Part shown: positions 51,793-59,220 of the stretch, in pieces
Numbering within the stretch: position 1 is the first letter of the stretch
Layout: each line of letters opens with the position of its first letter
Assembly: GCA_964642725.1 (NCBI GenBank)
Contig: CAZXQG010000006.1
Coordinates: forward strand, 42,918-106,917
DNA: 64,000 nucleotides
Direction of reading: 5' to 3'
From: JAGVPT01 sp964642725
GTDB lineage: Bacteria > Bacteroidota > Ignavibacteria > UBA10030 > UBA8401
Notes under the pieces: model-generated
What the model was told of the DNA's origin: nothing
The model's input: only the letters and a program-made list of their open reading frames with translations
Database searches by the model: none
Translations under genes and position numbers: made by a program

Positions 51793-52920
51793 GTGACTCG
51801 ACAAAACATTCCGTTGGGAAAGATACTAGGCATTGAGATTGGTCTGGACTACTCGTGGTTTGTGATCTTCTTACTTCTCACGTGGATGCTGGCAGTCAGT
51901 TACTATCCTTCTGAGTTCAAAGACTGGTCGCACGCTTTGTGCTGGTTCATGGGCGCGACGACGGCCATCATGCTGTTTGCAAGCGTGCTGCTACATGAGT
52001 TGGGGCACTCAGTTGTGGCGCTGCAGTACAAAGTTCCGGTCCGCAGCATAAACCTCTTCCTCTTCGGAGGTGTCGCGCAGATCGGTGCAGAACCGCCCAG
52101 CGCCATTGCCGATTTTCTCATTGCGCTCGCGGGGCCTCTTGTGAGTCTTGTCCTTGCAGGATTTTTTTGCATCGTGCAGTTCCTGGTAGCGGGTTCTGAA
52201 CCTCTCTTAGGACTGGCAAGGTACCTGGCCTACATCAACGTGGCTCTCGTGCTGTTCAATCTGATCCCTGGATATCCGCTCGACGGCGGTCGCGTGCTCC
52301 GGGCAGTCGTGTGGGCGATCTCGGGAAATATGCGCCGGGCAACCCTCATCGCAGCAAATGTCGGCCGGTTCTTTGCGTTCATGCTTATCTTTGCCGGCAT
52401 CTGGCAGATGTTCACCGGCAATTTCGGCGGCGGAATCTGGATTGCGTTTATCGGATGGTTTCTCGACAGCGCTGCTTCCGCGCAAGTGCAGCAAGTAATG
52501 TTTCGTAGTTTGCTGTCAGGGCATAAAGTTTCACAAGCCATGAGCACGCATTGCCCGGTAGTTTCCGCAGACTTGACCATCCAGGAGTTAATTGACGAAC
52601 ACATTCTCAACAGCGGCCAACGGTGCTATCTGGTCAGGCGCGGTGAGGACACGGTAGGTTTGGTGACGCTTCACCGGATCAAGGGAGTGCCGCGGAACGA
52701 GTGGGTGAGGACAAGTGCCGCTCAGGTCATGCTTCCGTTGGAAGAGTTAAAACGCATCGATCCTGATGCCGAACTCTCGGTTGCCCTACAGGAGATGGAT
52801 CGCGATGGAGTGAACCAGCTGCCCGTTACGAAGGATCAACACGTCATCGGCATGTTAAGCCGGGAAGATGTCATAACTTTCCTGCGCACGATTCAGGAAT
52901 TGGGAACCCAACCGGCATGA
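51793..52920 (+). CDS. Site-2 protease family membrane metalloprotease with CBS domains
   Basis: It starts with GTG behind AGGAGAG. The 375 residues hold about six spans with the zinc motif 'LLHELGHSVVALQY' (HExxH, residues ~72-78) and the third ligand region 'LIPGYPLDGGRVLRAVVW' (Asp in 'LDGG'). Residues ~245-370 are a CBS pair ('GHKVSQAMSTHCPVVSADLT', 'DRDGVNQLPVTKDQHVIGML'), which in relatives senses adenine nucleotides. The enzyme cuts within the membrane, often activating a sigma factor or regulator. Position among ATP-yielding genes suggests energy-state sensing (inference). Confidence 0.9.
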   Translation: MTRQNIPLGKILGIEIGLDYSWFVIFLLLTWMLAVSYYPSEFKDWSHALCWFMGATTAIMLFASVLLHELGHSVVALQYKVPVRSINLFLFGGVAQIGAEPPSAIADFLIALAGPLVSLVLAGFFCIVQFLVAGSEPLLGLARYLAYINVALVLFNLIPGYPLDGGRVLRAVVWAISGNMRRATLIAANVGRFFAFMLIFAGIWQMFTGNFGGGIWIAFIGWFLDSAASAQVQQVMFRSLLSGHKVSQAMSTHCPVVSADLTIQELIDEHILNSGQRCYLVRRGEDTVGLVTLHRIKGVPRNEWVRTSAAQVMLPLEELKRIDPDAELSVALQEMDRDGVNQLPVTKDQHVIGMLSREDVITFLRTIQELGTQPA

Positions 52921-52942
52921 AAACAGAAACTCTGGAACAGTC

Positions 52943-53590
52943 ATGAAACGCTCAACAGAAATTACGACGTTGTTTCTGGATATCGGCGGAGTCCTGCTCA
53001 CCGACGGATGGAGTCATGGGGCCAGTACATTGGCGGCAAAGACGTTTAATCTCGATGTGGCAGATCTGAAAGAACGGCATTCCCAAGCCCTCGACACCTA
53101 TGAGAACGGAAAGTTGACACTCGACCAATTTTTAGATCGGATGGTGTTTTACGAGAAGCGGTCGTTTACTCGGGCTCAGTTTCGGGAATTCATGTTCGCT
53201 CAGTCGAAAGCATATCCTAGAATGATCGAATTAATCCGACGCCTTAAGGCACGATATGGATTGAAGATTGTCGTAGTCAGCAACGAAGGGCGAGAATTCA
53301 ATGAGTATCGGATTCGCAAGTTCAAGCTGGATGGTTTCGTGGATTTTTTTATTTCCTCCTGCTTTGTTCGTTTGCGAAAACCCGATCAGGATATCTTTCG
53401 TGTTGCACTCGACACCGTGCGGGTTCCGGCCAATCAGGTAGTCTACATCGAAAACACTCAAATGTTCGTCGAGGTTGCGGAAGGCTTAGGGATTCGAAGC
53501 ATTCTTCATACGGACTATAAATCGACGTGCGTAAAACTGGCTTCGTTCGGATTGCAGTATGATAAAGGAACCATCAATGAAGCCCGATGA
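52943..53590 (+). CDS. HAD family hydrolase-like protein
   Basis: A 215-residue protein. Motif I is 'TLFLDIGGVLLTDGW', in which the nucleophile Asp is kept but the second Asp of DxD is Gly, as in some active relatives such as YihX. Motif II is 'LKIVVVSNEGREFN', motif III 'RLRKPDQDIFRVAL'. Motif IV reads 'VVYIENTQMFVEVAEGLG', where the usual acidic pair is Glu-Asn, so metal binding may be altered. It overlaps acetate kinase by 14 bases, so the two are translated together. A sugar-phosphate or acyl-phosphate substrate is plausible (inference). Confidence 0.82.
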   Translation: MKRSTEITTLFLDIGGVLLTDGWSHGASTLAAKTFNLDVADLKERHSQALDTYENGKLTLDQFLDRMVFYEKRSFTRAQFREFMFAQSKAYPRMIELIRRLKARYGLKIVVVSNEGREFNEYRIRKFKLDGFVDFFISSCFVRLRKPDQDIFRVALDTVRVPANQVVYIENTQMFVEVAEGLGIRSILHTDYKSTCVKLASFGLQYDKGTINEAR

Positions 53591-54767
53591 CGCGCTCATC
53601 CTGACGATCAACGGCGGCTCGTCGAGCATCAAGTTTGCGCTGTATCAGATTAACGAAGCTCCAATGCGTTTGCTTCACGGGAAAATAGATAGAATAGGTC
53701 TGAAAGATTCGACGCTGACTTTCAACGACGAGAACGAGAATCGAAAAGACAGCCTCAAGATTGACGCATCGGACCATCAGTCTGCGGCGGAATTTCTGAT
53801 CGATTGGCTTGAACAGCAGGGAAATTTTTCTTCAGTGAAGGCGATGGGACATCGGGTTGTTCATGGTATGGAACACACTCAACCTGAATACATCTCGCAG
53901 GAATTGTTGGATGAACTGCACCGCATCAGCCCGTACGATATGGATCATTTACCAGCCGAGATTGAATTGATAGAAGCGTTTCGCAAACGCCATCCGAAAC
54001 TTCCCCAGGTAGCATGTTTTGACACGGCGTTTCATTGCTCGATGCCCCGCGTGGCCAAGTTGCTTCCGATTCCCCGCCGCTTCGATGCAATGGGAATCCG
54101 CCGATACGGTTTTCACGGATTGTCTTATGCATATCTCATCCAAGAGCTCGCTCGTGTTGCCGGCAAGAAAGTTGCACAAGGGCGCGTGATACTGGCTCAT
54201 CTTGGGAATGGGGCGAGCCTGGCAGCCGTTCACGAAGAAAAAAGCATTGACACCAGCATGGGTTTCACGCCTGCCGGCGGGCTGACAATGGGTACCAGGC
54301 CCGGCGATTTAGATCCGGGCGTTGCATGGTACATGATGAAGTCAGAGAATCTGTCACTCAAACAGTTCAATAATTTGATCAATCACGATTCCGGCCTCCT
54401 CGGCATTTCTGAAACCAGTTCCGACATGCACGACCTGCTCGACGCTGAAACGAAGGACGTGCGGGCGGCCGAAGCGGTCGCGTTATTTTGCTATCAGGTC
54501 AAGAAATGGATCGGCGCATTCGCGGCGGCGTTAGGCGGATTAGACACGCTTGTCTTTGCAGGAGGCATCGGCGAAAATGCGCCGCCCGTCCGTGCACACA
54601 TCTGTGATGGGCTGAGCTTTCTCGGTGTCGAACTTAATGAGTCGCGCAATGCGGAAACTGCAGATGTGATTTCCACGGATGACAGCCGGGTGACGGTTCG
54701 TGTCATTCACACGGATGAAGAACAGATGATCGCGCGCTCGGTGTGCCGCATACTTAAACTTGGATAA
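53577..54767 (+). CDS. ackA: Acetate kinase
   Basis: The ATG at 53577 has AAAGGA seven bases upstream and lies inside the end of the HAD gene. The 396 residues show the ASKHA blocks 'LILTINGGSSSIKFALYQ' (phosphate 1), 'RRYGFHGLSYAYLIQEL' and 'HLGNGASLAAVHEEKSIDTS', 'MGFTPAGGLTMGTRPGDLDP' and 'DTLVFAGGIGENAPPVR' (adenosine). It makes ATP and acetate from acetyl-phosphate, the direct product of the phosphoketolase encoded next. No phosphotransacetylase is in the window, so the phosphoketolase is the evident acetyl-phosphate source. Confidence 0.95.
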   Translation: MKPDDALILTINGGSSSIKFALYQINEAPMRLLHGKIDRIGLKDSTLTFNDENENRKDSLKIDASDHQSAAEFLIDWLEQQGNFSSVKAMGHRVVHGMEHTQPEYISQELLDELHRISPYDMDHLPAEIELIEAFRKRHPKLPQVACFDTAFHCSMPRVAKLLPIPRRFDAMGIRRYGFHGLSYAYLIQELARVAGKKVAQGRVILAHLGNGASLAAVHEEKSIDTSMGFTPAGGLTMGTRPGDLDPGVAWYMMKSENLSLKQFNNLINHDSGLLGISETSSDMHDLLDAETKDVRAAEAVALFCYQVKKWIGAFAAALGGLDTLVFAGGIGENAPPVRAHICDGLSFLGVELNESRNAETADVISTDDSRVTVRVIHTDEEQMIARSVCRILKLG

Positions 54768-55144
54768 GAAAACAGAGATGTGCAAGACATATTATCAAGA
54801 GCAAAAAAGGGCAAAATTCAATTAGAAATGTACGGATTGAATGAAAACCGTTGGAGCAAGCCCCCAATGTTGTGCAATGCAAGTTCCACGCGGGCGGGAA
54901 ACCGAAATCGCGGCTGGTGCGGGGGGAAGTGATGACGTGTGTTTCGATTTCAGCCAAAGAGAGAGTGAAGGGATGGAAGGGCTGAAATCGATGGCAGGCG
55001 CGGGGAAAGCCATCACGTGTGTTCGATTTCGGCGTCTTTTCTTTGGTTACTTTCTTTGGACGATCAAAGAAAGTAACAAGTAGTAAATAGAAGAATATTC
55101 CTGTTGCATTTTAGACAAGAGTGACAAAGAAGGATATTTATATC
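54768..55144 (+). repeat. Intergenic repeat block between ackA and phosphoketolase
   Basis: A 377-base gap. It holds an imperfect direct repeat, ACGTGTGTTTCGATTTC (from 54936) and ACGTGTGTTCGATTTC (from 55015), and then a perfect 13-bp inverted repeat, GTTACTTTCTTTG (55046-55058) / CAAAGAAAGTAAC (55065-55077). The latter resembles a dispersed intergenic repeat known from many bacterial genomes, whose shadow translation ends 'FFGYFLWTIKESNK'. The 80-codon frame across it (54841-55083) is therefore not taken as a gene. Confidence 0.6.
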
Positions 55145-57514
55145 ATGATGACAAAAACTCTCTCCCCGGAATTGCTCCGCAAGATGGATGCCTACTGGCG
55201 TGCCGCGAACTATTTGTCGGTAGGTCAGATCTATCTCTACGACAATCCGCTGCTGAAGCAGCCACTAAAATTATCACATGTGAAGCCGCTGGTAGTCGGG
55301 CACTGGGGCACGACGCCGGGGCAGAATTTTATTTATGTGCATTTGAACCGGGTCATTAAAAAGTATGACCTCGATATGTTCTACATCGCCGGTCCCGGTC
55401 ATGGCGGACCGGCATTGGTGGGCAATACGTATCTCGAAGGCTCCTACAGTGAAATCTACCCGAACGTCAGCCAGGACGAAGACGGAATGAAAAAACTGTT
55501 TATGCAGTTTTCCTTTCCCGGCGGGATTTCCAGTCATGTTGCGCCGACGACGCCGGGTTCGATCCATGAAGGGGGTGAACTGGGGTACTCGCTCAGCCAC
55601 GCCTTCGGAGCTGCGTTCGATAATCCCGATCTGATCGTCTCCTGCGTCATCGGCGACGGCGAAGCGGAAACAGGCCCTCTCGCTACGGCATGGCAGTCCA
55701 ACAAATTTCTCGACCCGATTACCGACGGAGCCGTGCTGCCGATCCTGCACCTTAACGGTTACAAGATCAATAACCCAACGGTTCTGGCCCGCATCGAACA
55801 TGAGGAGTTGGAGAAATTTCTTCAAGGCTGCGGCTGGACGCCTTATTTTGTGGAAGGTGATGAACCGGAAACGATGCATCAACGTATGGCCGGGATTTTG
55901 GAAGAGGTCATCGAGAGCATTCGGCAAATTCAAAGCAATGCACGGAGCAAGAACGACACCACTCGGCCGCGCTGGCCAATGATCGTTCTTAGGTCACCCA
56001 AAGGTTGGACGGGACCGAAAGTCGTCGATGGTTTACAAGTGGAGGGAACGTCCCGATCGCACCAGGTGCCGTTGCTTGTGGATTCCGATCATCCCGATCA
56101 TCTCAAGCAGCTTGAAGGCTGGATGAAAAGTTATAAAGCAGAAGAGTTGTTCGATAAGAATGGCCGGCTCATACCTGAATTGGCCGAGCTTGCACCGAAG
56201 GGCGACCGGCGGATGGGCGCCAATCCCCACACCAACGGCGGAACACTCCTTCGCGATCTTCGAATGCCGGACTTCCATGTCCACGCGGTGAATGTGCCTT
56301 CGCCCGGCGCCGTTGACGGCCAGGATACGCTCGTGTTGGGTAAATTTCTGCGTGACGTCGTCAAGCTGAACCAGGATCAACATAACTTCCGCATCTTCGG
56401 TCCCGACGAGACGCTCTCCAATCTTTTGGGCGCTGTCTTTGAGGTCACCAACCGTCAGTGGGATGCCCGGGAAGAAAAGAACGATGAATTCCTCGCACCC
56501 GCCGGACGCGTTCTCGACTCGATGCTCAGCGAGCATCAATGCGAGGGTTGGTTGGAAGGATATCTGCTGACCGGGCGTCATGGCCTGTTCAACAGCTATG
56601 AGGCTTTCATTCGCATCGTCGACTCGATGTTCAGTCAGCACGCTAAGTGGCTGAAGGTAACGTTGGAACTCCCCTGGCGGCGGAAAATTGCATCGCTGAA
56701 CTATCTGCTCGCGTCCCATGTCTGGCAGCAGGATCACAACGGTTTCACGCATCAGGATCCCGGCTTTCTCGACCATGTTGTCAACAAGAAAGCCGACATC
56801 GTGCGCGTTTATCTTCCCCCCGATGCCAACTGTCTGTTGTCGGTCTTTGATCACTGCTTGCGGAGTCGGCATTACGTTAATGTGGTGGTTGCAGGCAAAC
56901 ATCCGCTCCCGCAATGGCTGACTATGGACGCCGCAGTTGTTCATTGCACGGAAGGAATTGGCATCTGGCAATGGGCCAGCAACGACCAAGGCGCGGAACC
57001 GGACGTGGTCATGGCTTGCTGCGGAGACACGCCGACGATGGAAATCCTGGCCGCCGTTTCCATTCTTCGCAAACATTTGCCCGATCTGAAAATCCGTGTG
57101 GTCAATGTGGTTGACCTGATGAAGTTACAGTCTGCAAGCGAGCATCCGCACGGATTGAGTGAAACGGATTATGACTCGCTCTTCACGAAAGACAAACACA
57201 TCATCTTTGGCTTCCACGGATACCCATGGCTCGTCCACCGGTTGACGTATCGCCGGACAAATCGGAACCTCCACGTCAGAGGCTACAAGGAAGAGGGGAC
57301 GATTACGACGGCTTTCGACATAAGAGTGCAGAACGATCTGGACCGCTTCCATCTGGTGCAGGATGTGATTGACCGCCTGCCTCAGTTGGGCAACAAGGGA
57401 GTTTACTTGAAGCAGATGATGCAGGACAAGCTCATCGAACACAAGCAGTACATCGATAAACACGGCGAGGACTTGCCGGAAATCCGGAATTGGAAGTGGA
57501 GCGATCACGAATAA
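55145..57514 (+). CDS. xfp: Phosphoketolase (xylulose-5-P/fructose-6-P)
   Basis: The start is set at the ATG at 55145 (GAAGGA upstream; ATG at 55148 is equally possible; a GTG at 55121 is also in frame), giving 789 residues, the family norm. Blocks: 'VGHWGTTPGQNFIYVHLNR', 'GPGHGGPALVGNTYLEGSY', the ThDP motif 'GDGEAETGPLATAWQSNKF' and 'NGYKIN', and the C-terminal half with 'GRHGLFNSYEAF'. It splits xylulose-5-P or fructose-6-P into acetyl-phosphate and a shorter sugar phosphate. With acetate kinase and transaldolase it forms a bifid-like shunt. Confidence 0.96.
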   Translation: MMTKTLSPELLRKMDAYWRAANYLSVGQIYLYDNPLLKQPLKLSHVKPLVVGHWGTTPGQNFIYVHLNRVIKKYDLDMFYIAGPGHGGPALVGNTYLEGSYSEIYPNVSQDEDGMKKLFMQFSFPGGISSHVAPTTPGSIHEGGELGYSLSHAFGAAFDNPDLIVSCVIGDGEAETGPLATAWQSNKFLDPITDGAVLPILHLNGYKINNPTVLARIEHEELEKFLQGCGWTPYFVEGDEPETMHQRMAGILEEVIESIRQIQSNARSKNDTTRPRWPMIVLRSPKGWTGPKVVDGLQVEGTSRSHQVPLLVDSDHPDHLKQLEGWMKSYKAEELFDKNGRLIPELAELAPKGDRRMGANPHTNGGTLLRDLRMPDFHVHAVNVPSPGAVDGQDTLVLGKFLRDVVKLNQDQHNFRIFGPDETLSNLLGAVFEVTNRQWDAREEKNDEFLAPAGRVLDSMLSEHQCEGWLEGYLLTGRHGLFNSYEAFIRIVDSMFSQHAKWLKVTLELPWRRKIASLNYLLASHVWQQDHNGFTHQDPGFLDHVVNKKADIVRVYLPPDANCLLSVFDHCLRSRHYVNVVVAGKHPLPQWLTMDAAVVHCTEGIGIWQWASNDQGAEPDVVMACCGDTPTMEILAAVSILRKHLPDLKIRVVNVVDLMKLQSASEHPHGLSETDYDSLFTKDKHIIFGFHGYPWLVHRLTYRRTNRNLHVRGYKEEGTITTAFDIRVQNDLDRFHLVQDVIDRLPQLGNKGVYLKQMMQDKLIEHKQYIDKHGEDLPEIRNWKWSDHE

Positions 57515-57644
57515 AGAAGCGAAGTCTGTAACATTGAGCGGGATACAACCGGGCTGTGCGCGGTCAGAAATACACCGCGACGAAAGAAAAGTAAATCAAG
57601 AATCTATCAATTCATGAAACCTGAGGCATAGCAAAGAAAGAAGA

Positions 57645-57915
57645 ATGCATACGATGGAACCGAATACCAACAAGCCGAATGATAGTCCGGGATCGAAGCC
57701 CCTTCCTTCAGCAGAAGCGGGGAAAAAAATGGAAACGCCGCCGGACGGCGGTAGTGAAGCCGAAGCGCTTGAACAGCTCACGGAAGACGGGCCTAACGAA
57801 ATTAAGGGCAAAAAAAATAATCCGTTCCAGAAGGTACTCAATAGTATTTGGGGTCCAATTCGCGGATGATCGAAGCGGATGGACACGGAGAACCGAAAAA
57901 GAAATCAGGAAAGCG
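57645..57915 (+). pseudogene. N-terminal remnant of a P-type (PMA1-like) cation ATPase
   Basis: The frame 57645-57869 ends 'EAEALEQLTEDGPNEIKGKK' then 'NNPFQKVLNSIWGPIRG'. This matches the cation-ATPase N-terminal domain of plasma-membrane-type H+-ATPases, which reads 'YGPNEI..KK.NP' and 'FWGPIPWMIEAA' at the start of the first span. Here the reading frame breaks exactly at that point: the next bases read 'MIEA' in another frame and then diverge. The remaining 700 or more residues, including the phosphorylated Asp, are gone. It is a frameshifted, truncated relic, though translation of the 74-residue stub is possible. Confidence 0.75.
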
Positions 57916-57923
57916 ATAGACCA

Positions 57924-58136
57924 ATGAATGAAAATGAACAGAGTCACCATTCACATCAGGCGCCGGAAAACGACAGAGTTCATAACGACCGTCGTCCTTC
58001 TTGGAAGCATGCCCATCGCGATTGGCGAGTATGGGTTGCCGTAGTAATAATGATCGGGGGAATGATCATCTACGTGATGACAGACGACTTCTCGATGCGG
58101 TTTCGCGGCCGGCCGCCAGTGACTCTCGGAAAATAG
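57924..58136 (+). CDS. Small membrane protein (70 residues)
   Basis: The ATG at 57924 follows AGGAAAG; the frame extends upstream to 57879 but overlaps the ATPase relic. The peptide has a His/Asn-rich polar start ('MNENEQSHHSHQAPENDR'), one membrane span ('VWVAVVIMIGGMIIYVMT') and a short basic end ('MRFRGRPPVTLGK'). No family recognised with confidence. It sits upstream of the channel and N-ATPase genes. Confidence 0.55.
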   Translation: MNENEQSHHSHQAPENDRVHNDRRPSWKHAHRDWRVWVAVVIMIGGMIIYVMTDDFSMRFRGRPPVTLGK

Positions 58137-58147
58137 CGGAAACCCGG

Positions 58148-58231
58148 ATTGCTCAATTTGAGGCGCATCGTGTTTGCGGAATCGCAATGCGATCTACTCT
58201 AAGTCTCGCCCACGGCGAATGCAATGCTGTG
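58148..58231 (+). pseudogene. Relic of an ATP synthase beta-subunit segment
   Basis: Read in the frame starting at 58148, the sequence gives 'IAQFEAHRVCGIAMRSTLSL' and then 'AHGECNAV'. This aligns with residues 53-78 of the intact beta subunit at 59221 ('LAQLDAHRVRGIALTPTQGL', 'ARGTAV') with about half of residues identical and clear DNA similarity. No start codon, Walker motif or further homology remains. It lies about 1.1 kb before the intact gene, consistent with a decayed older copy. Confidence 0.5.
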
Positions 58232-58276
58232 ATGGCGAGGCATCATCATGATATTATGGCTTTAACGGTGTAAGGT

Positions 58277-59101
58277 ATGATAGAACAAAAATTCTCTCTG
58301 GACAAATCGATGAACATCAATGCACCGAAATATCCGATGCTTTTGGCGCTCGCGAAAAAGCTTGAGCTGCCGATGCTGCTCCTCAGTTTTGTCTGGTTCT
58401 GCATACTTATCGCCGAGCTCGTTTATGGCACGACCACGGTGCTATCAGATTTTGGCACGGGTATTTGGATCGTGTTTATTTTCTATTTCACCGCGCGCCT
58501 GGCGACTGTTGCGAATCGAAAATCATTTCTCAAAAAGAATTGGCTCTTTGTTTTAGCTATTGTTATCTCTGTGCTCCGATTTTTTCCCCTCTTGCAGCCC
58601 TTCCCTCTGGTTCGTGCGCTGACCGCGACGTTCGGCATGCAGGTGATTTGGATTTTCGCTTCAGCTGACCAGGGAATGCGCTCCCTTCGTCGCGCCCTTG
58701 GACGCCGCGGTGCCGGTTATGCGCTCGCATTAACATTCGTAGTGATTTTCGGCGGAGCTGCAGGCATACTCCATTTCGAGGGAATCTCCGATGATCCGCA
58801 AAGTATCCACACGTATCCGAGGGCTCTTTGGTGGACGGCTATGCAGATGACGAACATTGGTTCGGCCTATTCAATAAAGACGCCGGGCGGGCGAATTCTC
58901 TGCCTTGGAATATCTGTCTACGCGGCAGGGATGTTTGGTTATCTCACAGCCCTCTTTGCAACATTTCTCATTGACCGCGATGCCAAAGATCTAAAGCCGG
59001 AGATTGCACGACAGAAGTCAATTCAAGATATCCAGCAAGAACTTATTAAGCTGCGCCGTTTAATCGAAGATGCTTTACCCCGGCTTTCCAACAAAAGCTG
59101 A
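58277..59101 (+). CDS. Ion channel protein, K+-channel-like with non-canonical filter
   Basis: A 274-residue membrane protein of the voltage-gated-like channel type: about six spans, a short S4-like segment with few Arg ('FFPLLQPFPLVRALTATFG'), a pore loop ('ALWWTAMQMTNIGSAYSIKT', residues ~183-201) and a last span, then a coiled-coil tail ('SIQDIQQELIKLRRLIEDAL'). The filter position reads 'TNIGSAY' in place of 'TVGYGD', so strict K+ selectivity is doubtful. It directly precedes the N-ATPase operon, and a link to ion balance is likely (inference). TAAGG lies just before the ATG; an ATG at 58310 is an alternative start. Confidence 0.8.
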   Translation: MIEQKFSLDKSMNINAPKYPMLLALAKKLELPMLLLSFVWFCILIAELVYGTTTVLSDFGTGIWIVFIFYFTARLATVANRKSFLKKNWLFVLAIVISVLRFFPLLQPFPLVRALTATFGMQVIWIFASADQGMRSLRRALGRRGAGYALALTFVVIFGGAAGILHFEGISDDPQSIHTYPRALWWTAMQMTNIGSAYSIKTPGGRILCLGISVYAAGMFGYLTALFATFLIDRDAKDLKPEIARQKSIQDIQQELIKLRRLIEDALPRLSNKS

Positions 59102-59220
59102 GATCGAAAGATACAACAATTCCGGAATTTCGAAGGCTTGAATCTTGTGTGGCGTTCTCGACATTGTTCTCCGTGTCCCAAAGAGAAAGTTCCAGAGCGG
59201 ATTAACGTGGAAAATCTAAT

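Noticed and set aside
54841..55083. 80-codon frame between ackA and phosphoketolase
   Set aside because: It lies on an intergenic repeat with inverted ends; its end 'FFGYFLWTIKESNK' is a known shadow translation of such repeats and no ribosome site is present.
56033..57076. 347-codon open frame on the - strand
   Set aside because: It is fully antisense to phosphoketolase, has no ribosome site and no domain pattern.
58001..58273. 90-codon frame overlapping the 70-residue membrane protein
   Set aside because: Only its middle (58148-58231) resembles a beta subunit; the start overlaps another gene in a different frame. I report the matching segment as a relic instead.
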